Shown: piece after piece, positions 55,641 through 64,000 of the stretch
Layout of the letters: each line of letters begins with the position of its first letter
Position numbering within the stretch: the first letter of the stretch is position 1
Origin: Hymenopus coronatus
Lineage: Eukaryota; Arthropoda; Insecta; Mantodea; Hymenopodidae
DNA: 64,000 nucleotides
Reading direction: 5' to 3'
Assembly: GCA_030762935.1 (NCBI GenBank)
Contig: CM060880.1
Location: forward strand, 16,423,001 to 16,487,000
Program-made: the position numbers and the translations under genes
Notes under the pieces: generated by a model
The model's input: only the letters and a program-made list of their open reading frames with translations
What the model was told of the DNA's origin: nothing
The model's database searches: none

Positions 55641-56161
55641 GTATATTTCTTTAAAATATATAATTTATTTAAATTTTTTTACATCATTCATTTCCTAGAT
55701 GTCGTTCTTGGTGATTTCAATTTTTGAGTACGTCGTAATTTTTTAAAATGTCGCTGTTCAGTTGCTAGCGAATTCATGGAAAGTGTATGTAACTTGAAGG
55801 CCAGCATATAACGTGTTGCTTTTGAACATGTGATCATAGATTCGGTTAGCTGTATCCCTCTTGCATCTACAACGAAATGTGTAATGCAAATGTTTCGCAA
55901 AGGTTTAACTCAATTAACCCGAAGTGGATAGGCAAAAATATACTTTCAAGAAAGGTTTGTCGAATCTATACTAAAATAAATGCAACTGGGTAGAGAAAGC
56001 AATGTGAACGTAGCAAAATGTTTAGCAATGGTGTTCACAGGCAAACACTGGCCGTTTTATAAATTCTATTTTGATTTAGGGTGTCCCAAATCGTGCATTT
56101 CCTGTGAAATCTAAACATCCTCTTAGTATAGAAAATAAAAGTGTAGAAATTTATAATTTTT
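55641..56161. other. mostly unassigned; RC-1 debris
   Basis: GGTAGAGAAAGCAATGTGAA near 55990 and TTTCCTGTGAAATCTAAACA near 56098 look like old RC-1 pieces. Confidence 0.4.
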
Positions 56162-57253
56162 ACTCCCTCTCTATACGCACTATGTATCTACATAGTGTAT
56201 AGAGAAGGTATTGTATTTCCCAAAAATTCGATACCGAGATTTCACTGGAAGTATATGTTTTGAGACCCCCAGAATCCAAAAAACGCATTTTTACTTTCTC
56301 TACAGTACTATCTACATAGTGTAAAGAGAAGGTATTATATCGCACCCAAAATTCGATACCGAGATTTCATTGGAAATACATGTTTGAGACCCCCCGAATA
56401 AAAAAAAAAAAAAAAAACATGTTTATTTTCTTTACACATACTGTGTACATAGTGTATAGAGAAAGTATTGCATTCAACCCAAAAAACTCGATACCGAGAT
56501 TTCACCGGAAATATACATTTTAGGGTCTCCTGTATCCCCCCCCCAAAAGCATTTTCGGAAAAAGCTCTGTGTATGTCTGTAAACACGATAACTCAAAACC
56601 GAAAAGTCGGTAAAATACCAAATTTGGTATTTAAGTTTAGTACTTTCCAGGGTCGCGACACGAAGATTTTGAAAGAAAAAAATCTCCCCTCCCCAAATTA
56701 CACTTTACATGGAAAATTTTCGAAAATATTGATTTTCTCAAAAATGACTCAACGATTTTGATTAAAATCTCTTATATTTACGATATTTACATGCCAAATA
56801 AAATGTATATCTTGAATTTTCTGGGAATAGCCTCTGAAGACCTCTATATTCTGGATCAGTTTTATTGAATTTTGCATAACTGGTAAACCGTAAGAGATAG
56901 AAATCTTTTACCGAACAAAAATGTAGATCTTGATAATACACGCAATTTAGTTCATATACATTTTTTCGCGGTGTTGGCTGTTTTCGAGGTATTCATTGTT
57001 ATTGATTTCAGTTTTAAACTTTTCTTATACGGGAACGCTGGGCCACGCAAAGAAACAGATTTCTACCCCATAGCAACCACATTTCAAAACATTTGACTGT
57101 GGTTTATCCCAATGTATTCCCTTATTTCCTTTCTACTTATAAGGAACTAAGTAATAAGAGCATTTCTGTTAATGTTTCAGCATGAAGAATAGCTTATTAA
57201 CAATGATTTGTTACAGAGATGTAGAGAATGGCATATGAATGAAGCACATCAGA
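56162..57253 (-). mobile_element. RC-1 copy with three tandem 3' ends
   Basis: Hairpin-bearing 3' units start at 56162, 56293 and 56425 (periods 131 and 132 bp). Each has its own hairpin, ATTCGATACCGAGATTTCA-like segment and CCCCC(A/C)GAAT. The third continues into a complete element ending GAATGAAGCACATCAGA. Confidence 0.85.
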
Positions 57254-57256
57254 TTT

Positions 57257-57351
57257 GTTTTAGGTTACAGGAGACCCTAATCTCGGTATCGAATTTCTGG
57301 ATGAATGTAATACCTTCTCTATACATTGTGTACAATACGTGTAGAGCAAGT
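57257..57351 (+). mobile_element. RC-1 3'-tail fragment
   Basis: TTACAGGAGACCCTAATCTC through the hairpin ACCTTCTCTATACATTGTGT..TACGTGTAGAGCAAGT. Confidence 0.7.
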
Positions 57352-57663
57352 AAAAAGGAACATTGTGCTCATTCTCAACACAAAGCTAGACTATTGTAGG
57401 GAACTCATTGTAAGAAAGGGACAAGTCAGCAACGTTTCAATAGACTGTGTGGGCAAGGGAGGGAAAGTCAAGATTTTCCATGACAGTTCACTGAATTTGT
57501 TTACTGTAAAGAAGACCAAGATGTGTGCTTGCCAGGGAGTCTGTTGACAGTATGTGCAGACTTGGATTCTTTATGAAAATACCTGACGCTGCAAGTATGA
57601 TATTGCCTACATACAATGGGAAAATTCCTAATAATATGAAAAAGCTTCAAGATATAAAAAAAA
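57352..57663. other. unassigned
   Basis: No recognised element; a short open frame crosses from RC-1. Confidence 0.4.
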
Positions 57664-58110
57664 TCTGATGTGTTAGTTGTTCTACAAACAAACCATTCTT
57701 ACAAAAGATTATTCTTTTATCTATTTCATGCTAAATAGTACAAACCTTAACAGAAACGGTATTATTACTTACTTCCTTATAAGTAGAAGAAAACTAGGCT
57801 ATAGCGATAGTCAAATGTTTTAAAAGCTGTCGTTATGCGATTGTCATTGCAAATCGCTTCTTTGCTTGGCCAGGAGTAGAACAAAAGAAAAAACGGACAC
57901 TTCCTGTCTGAGATAAGTACTTAATTGAAATCAATAACAAAGAAGAAACTGTTACCTCCATAACAAAAATTGTGTATTTTAAGGAAATCTGTATTTATTG
58001 TGTAATACGTTTTTGTCTATCTCTTTCGGTTTACCAGTTACGAAAAGTTATTCAGAACGAAGAGGACTTCAGAGGCTGTTCCCAGGAAATTTAAGATATA
58101 CATTTTACTA
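57664..58110 (+). mobile_element. RC-1 5' half
   Basis: TCTGATGTGTTAGTTGTTCT to TTTAAGATATACATTTTACT. Cut by a mariner-family terminus. Confidence 0.75.
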
Positions 58111-58284
58111 GGGTCGCTGATAAGACCCGGGCTTCACACAGATATGGCACCACTAGGCCAGTTAGACGGTAGCATCGTATAGTTTCATTCTAGATTAGCT
58201 TGCATCCATAGTTACAGGTCAAAAGCTTGTTTAGTTTTCGAAAGACAGCATTTTAAACAAGAAAACTTTAGAGTTTTCATGAAA
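58111..58284 (+). mobile_element. mariner-family 5' terminus
   Basis: GGGCTTCACACAGATATGGC and CACTAGGCCAGTTAGACGGT, then a leader ending ACTTTAGAGTTTTCATGAAA. It is the plus-strand equivalent of 52735-52470 without the SINE. Truncated just before the transposase start. Confidence 0.7.
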
Positions 58285-58346
58285 ACAACAATAATTTGTT
58301 ATAGCGATGTACAGAAAGTCATATGAATGGGACACATCAGATTTGT
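58285..58346 (-). mobile_element. RC-1 5' tip
   Basis: CAATAATTTGTTATAGCGAT and GAATGGGACACATCAGA. With 57664-58110 it flanks the mariner piece in inverted arrangement. Confidence 0.65.
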
Positions 58347-58656
58347 TTTTAGTTTGTATCTCATTTTATACCATCATTGCAAATTAGTTTTTCAAGCAGA
58401 CTTTTACTTTGAGATAATACAAAATCATTGGAACAATATGTTGGGGCGTATCTGTAATAGCAGCAGTGGTTAAAATACAAAAAATAATTACATAAACGAT
58501 GGAAATAATTATGATATTATACACATTGTAATTAATTTAATTTGTTTTCAAATGTTAATTAATACAATTTGTTTTTAATTCCATTTTTAAACATTTTCTT
58601 TAATAATTCATCGCAGTTCTATAAAACAGCAAAGAAATTAGTTTGAGAAGTCGGAC
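58347..58656. other. unassigned
   Basis: AT-rich. Confidence 0.4.
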
Positions 58657-58862
58657 ATTTAACATGCTTGGTATTTTTGTATATCGTTTACAGGTCGCTT
58701 TTACTTCTATGGGGCTGCAAGCGATGACACTGATGGAACGCGATGGCGGGGGAAACCGCAAAACCCGGAGAAAGCCCACCTCTGCGCCGCATTGCTCACC
58801 ACAAATCCCACAAGCGCTCCAGTGGGATCGAACTGGGCCGCCTTGGTGAGAGGCGAGTGTTC
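58657..58862 (-). mobile_element. SINE type F
   Basis: Minus strand: AGCGACCTGTAAACGATATA tail, GTGTCATCGCTTGC, central block GTGAGCAATGCGGCGCAGAG, head CAGTTCGATCCCACTGG. A third, diverged copy. Confidence 0.7.
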
Positions 58863-59015
58863 TGACGCGGCTATCAACTTACCACAAACATATTTATATA
58901 TAATTGGTTCTTTATTGAAATAAGTAAATGTTTTATTTATTATTTCCAATGTAAGATTTTCTCGCTTATCCCCTTCTAAAGTGACTAATTCAATTAAAAC
59001 AGACAAGCTTTGCAA

Positions 59016-59350
59016 CCCAGCGTCGTGGCTCAGAGGTTTTCATCGTGATTGCAGCACGTTCGCCTGACGTTCTTTTGAATACTGACCCGCGTTACAAGCC
59101 TGTCAGACAAGTTGCCGCGTCTCGCAGGGGCTGCTGCCATACGACTTGATTATCTTGTAGCGATCGTTTCGAGTTCGAACCCGGGTTTCGGCGGGAGGGC
59201 AAGCAGGCACGTAGCTTGTAGCCTATTGATCAGGCGGAGCGCTGGCCCGTCTCACGGCGCATGCGCGTCTTGCCCGGGATCCCATCTACAGCATAGAGAA
59301 AACCTATTCCCAAAGTCTTCCTCCGGCTTCACCGGCCTCACGTTCAAATA
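59016..59350 (+). mobile_element. SINE-like GC-rich element (type G)
   Basis: AGCGTCGTGGCTCAGAGG resembles box A and GAGTTCGAACCCGGGTTTC box B, but they are more than 100 bp apart. The body is GC-rich (GATCAGGCGGAGCGCTGGCC) and ends in CACGTTCAAATAAAAATG. Only copy in the window, so the assignment is tentative. Confidence 0.45.
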
Positions 59351-59996
59351 AAAATGTGCGATATTTAATAATCAGTTTTTGTTATTTCTTCGCAAGACAA
59401 TATGGCAACCATATCAGATAGACAGGTAAATGTTATTGCTGCGTAGTTATAGACTATCTGTTCGCATTAGCGTAATTAGTTCCTTAATTTGTAACCCTTT
59501 CCACAGCTGTTTAGCATTCTGCATATTTGTAAGTGAAACACAAACACCGCTCAATATGGCGGATATTTTCACATTAAAGCAATTCCAAGGCCGCCTGTTG
59601 ATTTGCTTCTGATATCGTAGTTTTGTGACGTCACGCTGTCTGCATGAAGACGATTATACAGTTTTGACAACGTAAGCTGAATGACCTACTTTTATTATGT
59701 CACGTGCAACATCAGTCTCGTGGTCCTTGGTTCCTCTCTCGTTATGACAACTGAGTGAAAGTCTGGTTCAGTTCAAGGCCATGTTGCAGCGAGGTCTGGA
59801 GTGCAAGTTGCGTTCTTTATATTTCTTTCATTTCTTCTCCTTGCACATTTTCTTTAATTCCTGTATCTACTCCTTTTTGTGTTTACCACTTCGCTTCGTT
59901 TTTTCCTCGGCATGATTTTCATTTTCTCATTTATTCAATTTTCTTTGTTCTGTCTGCCACTTTATATATCCATTGCTGTCTCCAGCGCCTAATTAT
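59351..59996. other. unassigned, low-repeat stretch with promoter-like motifs
   Basis: Contains CAATATGGCGGAT (YY1-like, about 59552) and a perfect CRE palindrome at 59626. No exon recognised. Confidence 0.4.
59626..59633. promoter_or_regulatory. CRE palindrome
   Basis: GTGACGTCAC contains the perfect CREB/ATF site TGACGTCA, 75 bp from a YY1-like motif. Motif evidence only. Confidence 0.35.
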
Positions 59997-60275
59997 GGTA
60001 GGTAGATGAAATCTTACATCCCACCAAAAATTTCTATACTCGTTTCACTATAAAATATGTTTTGAGGTCCACTGAAACTAAAAAAATAACATTTAGAAAA
60101 AGATCAATGACTGTATATCAGGTTTCTTGTTGTGAACAGTATAACTCAAAACCGAAATGTATAAACATAGGGCTTGGTATTTTATTTCAGCGTTTTCCAA
60201 AGATATGACACGAAGGTTTTCAAAAATCACGCTTTCGCGCCAAACCTTCCGTTATGTGGAAAGTTTTCGTTATTT
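59997..60275 (-). mobile_element. RC-1 3' part, decayed
   Basis: CATCCCACCAAAAATTTCTA and ATAACTCAAAACCGAAATG with GACACGAAGGTTTTCAAAAA; hairpin largely lost. Confidence 0.6.
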
Positions 60276-60287
60276 TTATGTAAAAAT

Positions 60288-60530
60288 TCTGATATTCCAT
60301 TGATATGACTTTCTCCACTTATCCTGCAACAAATTATTTGTACAAAAGTTAATTCTTCCTTCTACTTCGTACTAATCGAGATAAACATTAGCAGATATGG
60401 TTGTATTACTTTATTCCTTGTAAGAAGAAGATGAATATATAAATACAAGCGATAATCAAATGTTTTAAAATCCGGTCGCCAGTAATGCAATTGAAATACC
60501 CTTTTCTTTGCATAACCAGAATGAAATAAA
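60288..60530 (+). mobile_element. RC-1 5' fragment
   Basis: TCTGATATTCCATTGATATG and ACTTTCTCCACTT. Followed directly by the 5' end of another plus copy. Confidence 0.7.
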
Positions 60531-61300
60531 TCTGATGTGTTCCATTCACATGACTTTCTCTACATCTGTGTAACAAATTATTAATAAGGTTATTCTTCTA
60601 TGTACTTCATGCTAATCAAGATAAACATTAGAAAAAATGGTCTTACTACTTAGTTCCATGTAACTAGAAGGGAAAGAAGGGAATACAATAGGCTAAACCG
60701 ACAAGTCACATGTTTTAAAATGTGCTTGCTAAAGGACTGAATTCCTTTCTTTACATGGCCAGGATTTGACAAGTTCCCGTGTTAGAAAGGTTTAAGTATT
60801 TTAAAACAAAAACCAGTAACAAGCAATATCTCGAAAACGAGCAGCTGCACGAAAAATGAGTATGTGACATAACATATGTGTTTTAAGAAGATATACCTCT
60901 TTTGTGTAGTAAGTTTTTGTCTATCTCTTATGGTTTATCAGTTGCAAAATTCAGAAAAATTCTCCAGAATAAAGAGATCTTCAGCATATTCCAAAACATG
61001 AAGATGTAATTTTATTTGTCATGTAAATATCTTAAATGTAAGAGATTTTAATCAAAATCGTGAAAGCCATTTTTGAGAAAATAAAAATTGTTCCCTCTAA
61101 AACGTAGTTGAGAGTGGGGGTATTTTCTTGAAAATCTTCGTGTCGCAACTTTGGAAGAAGCTTAACTTAAATGCCAGGTTTGGCATTTATCGAAGTTTTC
61201 TGTTTAAGTTATTCTGCCCACACACATGCATACATACGTACGTACATACGTACATACATACATACATTGCATATATAATACATACTTACACACAGCACAC
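60531..61300 (+). mobile_element. RC-1 copy with (TACA/TACG)n, lacking its hairpin
   Basis: TCTGATGTGTTCCATTCACA to TTCTGCCCACACACATGC. From 61217 it turns into TACA/TACG repeats and breaks off. Confidence 0.8.
61217..61290. repeat. TACA/TACG microsatellite
   Basis: Tetranucleotide tract at the RC-1 microsatellite position. Confidence 0.85.
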
Positions 61301-61313
61301 GTTTGTATTTTTT

Positions 61314-62134
61314 ACTTTTTTTACACGTACTATGTACATCGTGTATAGAGAAGGTATTGTATTGCACCCAAAATTCAATACCGAAATTTCACAGGAAATG
61401 CTTGTTTTGGGTCACCCTGAATCCAAATAGCATTTTTAGAAAAAGGTCATTGTGTGTGTGTGTGTGTGTGTGTATGTATGACAGCATAGCTCAAAACGAA
61501 AAGACCGTTAAATACCAAACTTGGTATTTAAGTTTGGTATCTTCCAAGGATGTGACACAAACATTTTCAAGAAAATCTCCCCATCCCCAACTACCCTTTA
61601 CATGGAAAAATGTTCCAAAATTTTAATTTTCTTGAAAATAGCCCTAACGATTTTGATTAAAATATCGTGTGTTAAAGATACTTACATGACAAACAAAATG
61701 TGTATCTTGAGTTTTCTGGGAATAGCCTCTGAACACATCTTTATTCTTGATGAATTTTGTTTAAATGGTAAACCGTAAAAGATAGACAAAAACTTGTAGA
61801 TCTCCTTAAAACACGCAATTTATGCTATAAACACTTTTGAGATATTCTTTGTTAATGGTTTCAGCTTTAAAATACTCAAACTTTCCTCATACGGGAATTT
61901 GTCAACTCCTGCCATACAAACAAATGCACATGGCAACCAGCTTTTAAAAGATTTGACTTATCATTTTAGACTAGCGTATTTCATTATTTCCCTTCTAATT
62001 ACAAGGAAGTAAGAAAAAAAGACCATTTCTGCTAATTTTTTCTCGATTAGCATGAAATAAATGTAAGAATAAGCTTTTTAACAATAATTTGTTGCAGAGA
62101 TGTAGAGAAAGTTACGTGAATGGAACACATTAGA
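61314..62134 (-). mobile_element. RC-1 copy, full length
   Basis: ACTTTTTTTACACGTACTAT..GTATAGAGAAGG hairpin. Ends GTGAATGGAACACATTAGA. Confidence 0.85.
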
Positions 62135-62140
62135 TTTTTT

Positions 62141-62253
62141 ATTCAAGGACCTCTAAGCATGTATTTCCGGTGAAATCTCATTACCGAATTTTTGTTGGAA
62201 TACAATATCTTCTCTACCTACTATGTATGTATAAAGTACTTGGTAGAGAAAGT
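62141..62253 (+). mobile_element. RC-1 3'-tail fragment with hairpin
   Basis: ATTCAAGGACCTCTAAGCAT to TTGGTAGAGAAAGT. Together with 61314-62134 it makes a unit with hairpins at both ends. Confidence 0.75.
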
Positions 62254-62261
62254 AAAAATGG

Positions 62262-62745
62262 CGATTTTGAGAAATACTCAAATAAAATGTTCATCATGGA
62301 TTATCAGTAAATAACGTTGTCTTCTTTTCTGTTATGAATGTATATATTTTGTATAATTCATAAGCCATAAGAAATAGTCAAATAATTACTGCACCAAACT
62401 TGTATATCCCATTAAACCATATGTGTAAAATGAGATAACATTTTCGTAGTATCAACCATTCCTACATATTCGTTGTTATGTGTTAGTTTTCATTTACTTT
62501 GAAATATAATCCGCCATTCATTTGTTTCTCCTGGTTATGCAAAGAGTATAGAGTTAGAAGTCAGTATATAGCGACCCGGTTTTTAAAAATTGGACTATCA
62601 CTTCAGCTTCGTGTACCTCTCGTGTGCCTACAGCGAAGGATTCTCCAAATACTTATCTCGATTAAAGTACATAGAAGAATACTGCTGTATTTTCTTTACC
62701 GCTTGCATAGTAGGTAGAAAAGATACAACATTTCACCAAAAATGT
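62262..62745 (-). mobile_element. RC-1 copy, decayed
   Basis: CATAAGCCATAAGAAATAGT and GTTAGTTTTCATTTACTTTG-like blocks, plus a weak hairpin TTTCTTTACCGCTTGCATAG near 62691. Confidence 0.5.
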
Positions 62746-62747
62746 AT

Positions 62748-62970
62748 GACAAAATTGTGTGTTTTAAGGCATTTTGTGGCGTAAGTTTTTGTCTTTCTCT
62801 TACGGTTTACAAGCTATGCAAAATTCTAAAAACTTCATTCAGAATAAAGATGTCTTCAGAGGCTATTCACAGAAACTTCAAGATATACACATTTTACATG
62901 TCATGTAAATATCTTAAATAAGAAGTTTTAATCACGTAGAGCCATTTTTTGAGAAAATAAAAATATTCTA
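62748..62970 (+). mobile_element. RC-1 internal fragment
   Basis: GTAAGTTTTTGTCTTTCTCT and AGAGGCTATTCACAGAAACT; ends at GAGAAAATAAAAATATTC. Confidence 0.7.
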
Positions 62971-62975
62971 TTTTT

Positions 62976-63845
62976 ACTTTCTCTATACGTACTATGTGCA
63001 TTGTGTATAGAGAAGGTATTGTAACGCACCCAAAAACTCGATACCGAGATTTCACCGGCAATATATGTTTTGGGTCCCCCTGAATCCAAAAAAGGCATTT
63101 ATGGAAAAACGTCCGCGTGTGGGGTGTGTGTGTGTGGACAGCATTGTAGCTCAAAAACGAAAAGACTGTTAAATACCAAATTTGGCATTTAAGTTTGGTA
63201 TCTTGCAAAGATGTGACAAGAAGATTTTTAAAAAAATCCCCCACCCCCAACTACCCTTTACATGGAAATTTTTTAGAAAATTTGATTTTCTCAAAAATGG
63301 TCCTGACGATTTTGATTAAACTACCTTATATTAAAGATATTTTACCTGAGAAATAATATGTATATCTTGAATTTTCTGGGAATAACCTCTGAAGACTACT
63401 TCATTCTGGACGAATTTAACGGAATTTTGCATAACTACTGAACCGTAAGAGATGGACAAAAACTTACCGCACAAAAATGTAGAGCACGTTAAAACACACA
63501 ATTTATGTTATATACATTTTTTTCATGGAGTTGGTCGTTTTTTAAATACTCCTTTTTTTTTTTTTTTTTGTATCAGCTTTGAAAAGCAAACTTTTCTCAT
63601 ACAGGAATTTGTCAACTCGTGTCCACACAAACAAAGGAACTTCAGTGACATAGCAACCAGCTTTTGACTATCACTATAACCCATGGTACTCCCTTATTTC
63701 GCTTCTACTTACAAGGAAGCAAGTAATAAGACTATTTCTGTTAATTTTTTCACGATTACCATGAAGTAAAAAGAAGCATTAGCGTTTTAACAATAATTTG
63801 TAGCAGAGATGTAGAGAAAGTCATGTGAATGGAGCACATCAAGAC
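62976..63845 (-). mobile_element. RC-1 copy, complete (870 bp)
   Basis: ACTTTCTCTATACGTACTAT..GTGTATAGAGAAGG hairpin, short (GT)n at 63115-63135, T run at 63551-63569. Ends GAATGGAGCACATCA. Confidence 0.9.
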
Positions 63846-63855
63846 TTTTTTTTTT

Positions 63856-64000
63856 CGTGTAAAGGGTAGTTGGGGTGGAGGATTTTCTTGTAAATCTTCT
63901 GTCCGCGTCGTTGGAAGTTACTAAACTGATTATCAAATTTGGTATTTAACGGACTTCGTTTTTGAGCTAAGCCGCACACACACACACACCCACACACACG
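63856..64000 (+). mobile_element. RC-1 3' part, leaving the window
   Basis: GTGTAAAGGGTAGTTGGGGT to the (CA)n at 63975-63999; continues past the window end. Confidence 0.75.

Noticed and set aside
59755..60009. 84-codon frame starting MKVWFSSRPCCSEVW
   Set aside because: Hydrophobic pyrimidine-rich translation without splice signals or family motif, and its end runs into RC-1 debris.

Overview
This is eukaryotic, AT-rich, intron-like DNA, almost certainly from an arthropod with a large genome. An insect is most likely, possibly a polyneopteran (an inference from the transposon types: DUF4817-type transposase, Penelope-like elements and several tRNA-derived SINE families). I recognise one host coding exon. 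At 3201-3287 (+) lies the first coding exon of an alpha-catulin (CTNNAL1-like) gene, ending at a canonical splice donor. If the gene continues on the + strand, everything right of 3287 (about 60 kb) is its first coding intron. I found no second exon.

Almost all other recognisable sequence is mobile DNA. (1) The dominant repeat is a family of about 0.82-0.87 kb, called RC-1 here. It occurs as roughly 30 substantial copies plus fragments, at 0.9-1.8, 5.9-13.2 and 32.2-64 kb, and is essentially absent from 13.2-32.2 kb. Complete copies start TCTGATGTGTTCC, carry ACTTTCTCTACA 22 nt inside that end, contain an internal TG-rich microsatellite, and end in a perfect-stem hairpin finishing TGTAGAGAAAGT, the inverse of the 5' subterminal 12-mer. 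Asymmetric terminal inverted repeats, a 3' hairpin, insertion at A|T runs, head-to-tail arrays and multiplied 3' ends together fit a non-autonomous Helentron/Helitron2-type (DINE-1/HINE-like) rolling-circle element. (2) From 13.2 to 32.2 kb there are two Penelope-like retroelements (RT plus GIY-YIG motifs), each with an inverted partial copy of its own end. The first also has a hammerhead-like motif. The same stretch holds a transposase pseudogene split by a hAT element that is itself split by a SINE, LINE fragments, a DUF4817-type transposase N-terminus, a foldback repeat and a MITE-like repeat. (3) About ten tRNA-derived SINE types are scattered across the window; several have clear target-site duplications. 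(4) mariner and Tc1-like transposase remnants lie at 0.5, 35.5-36.2, 52.4 and 58.1 kb.

No rRNA gene, intact tRNA gene, CRISPR or operon is visible. Almost every longer open reading frame lies inside a repeat and has no protein-level support. RC-1 boundaries are read by eye from repeat alignment. They are good to a few bases at clean termini and to about 10-30 bases at decayed ones.
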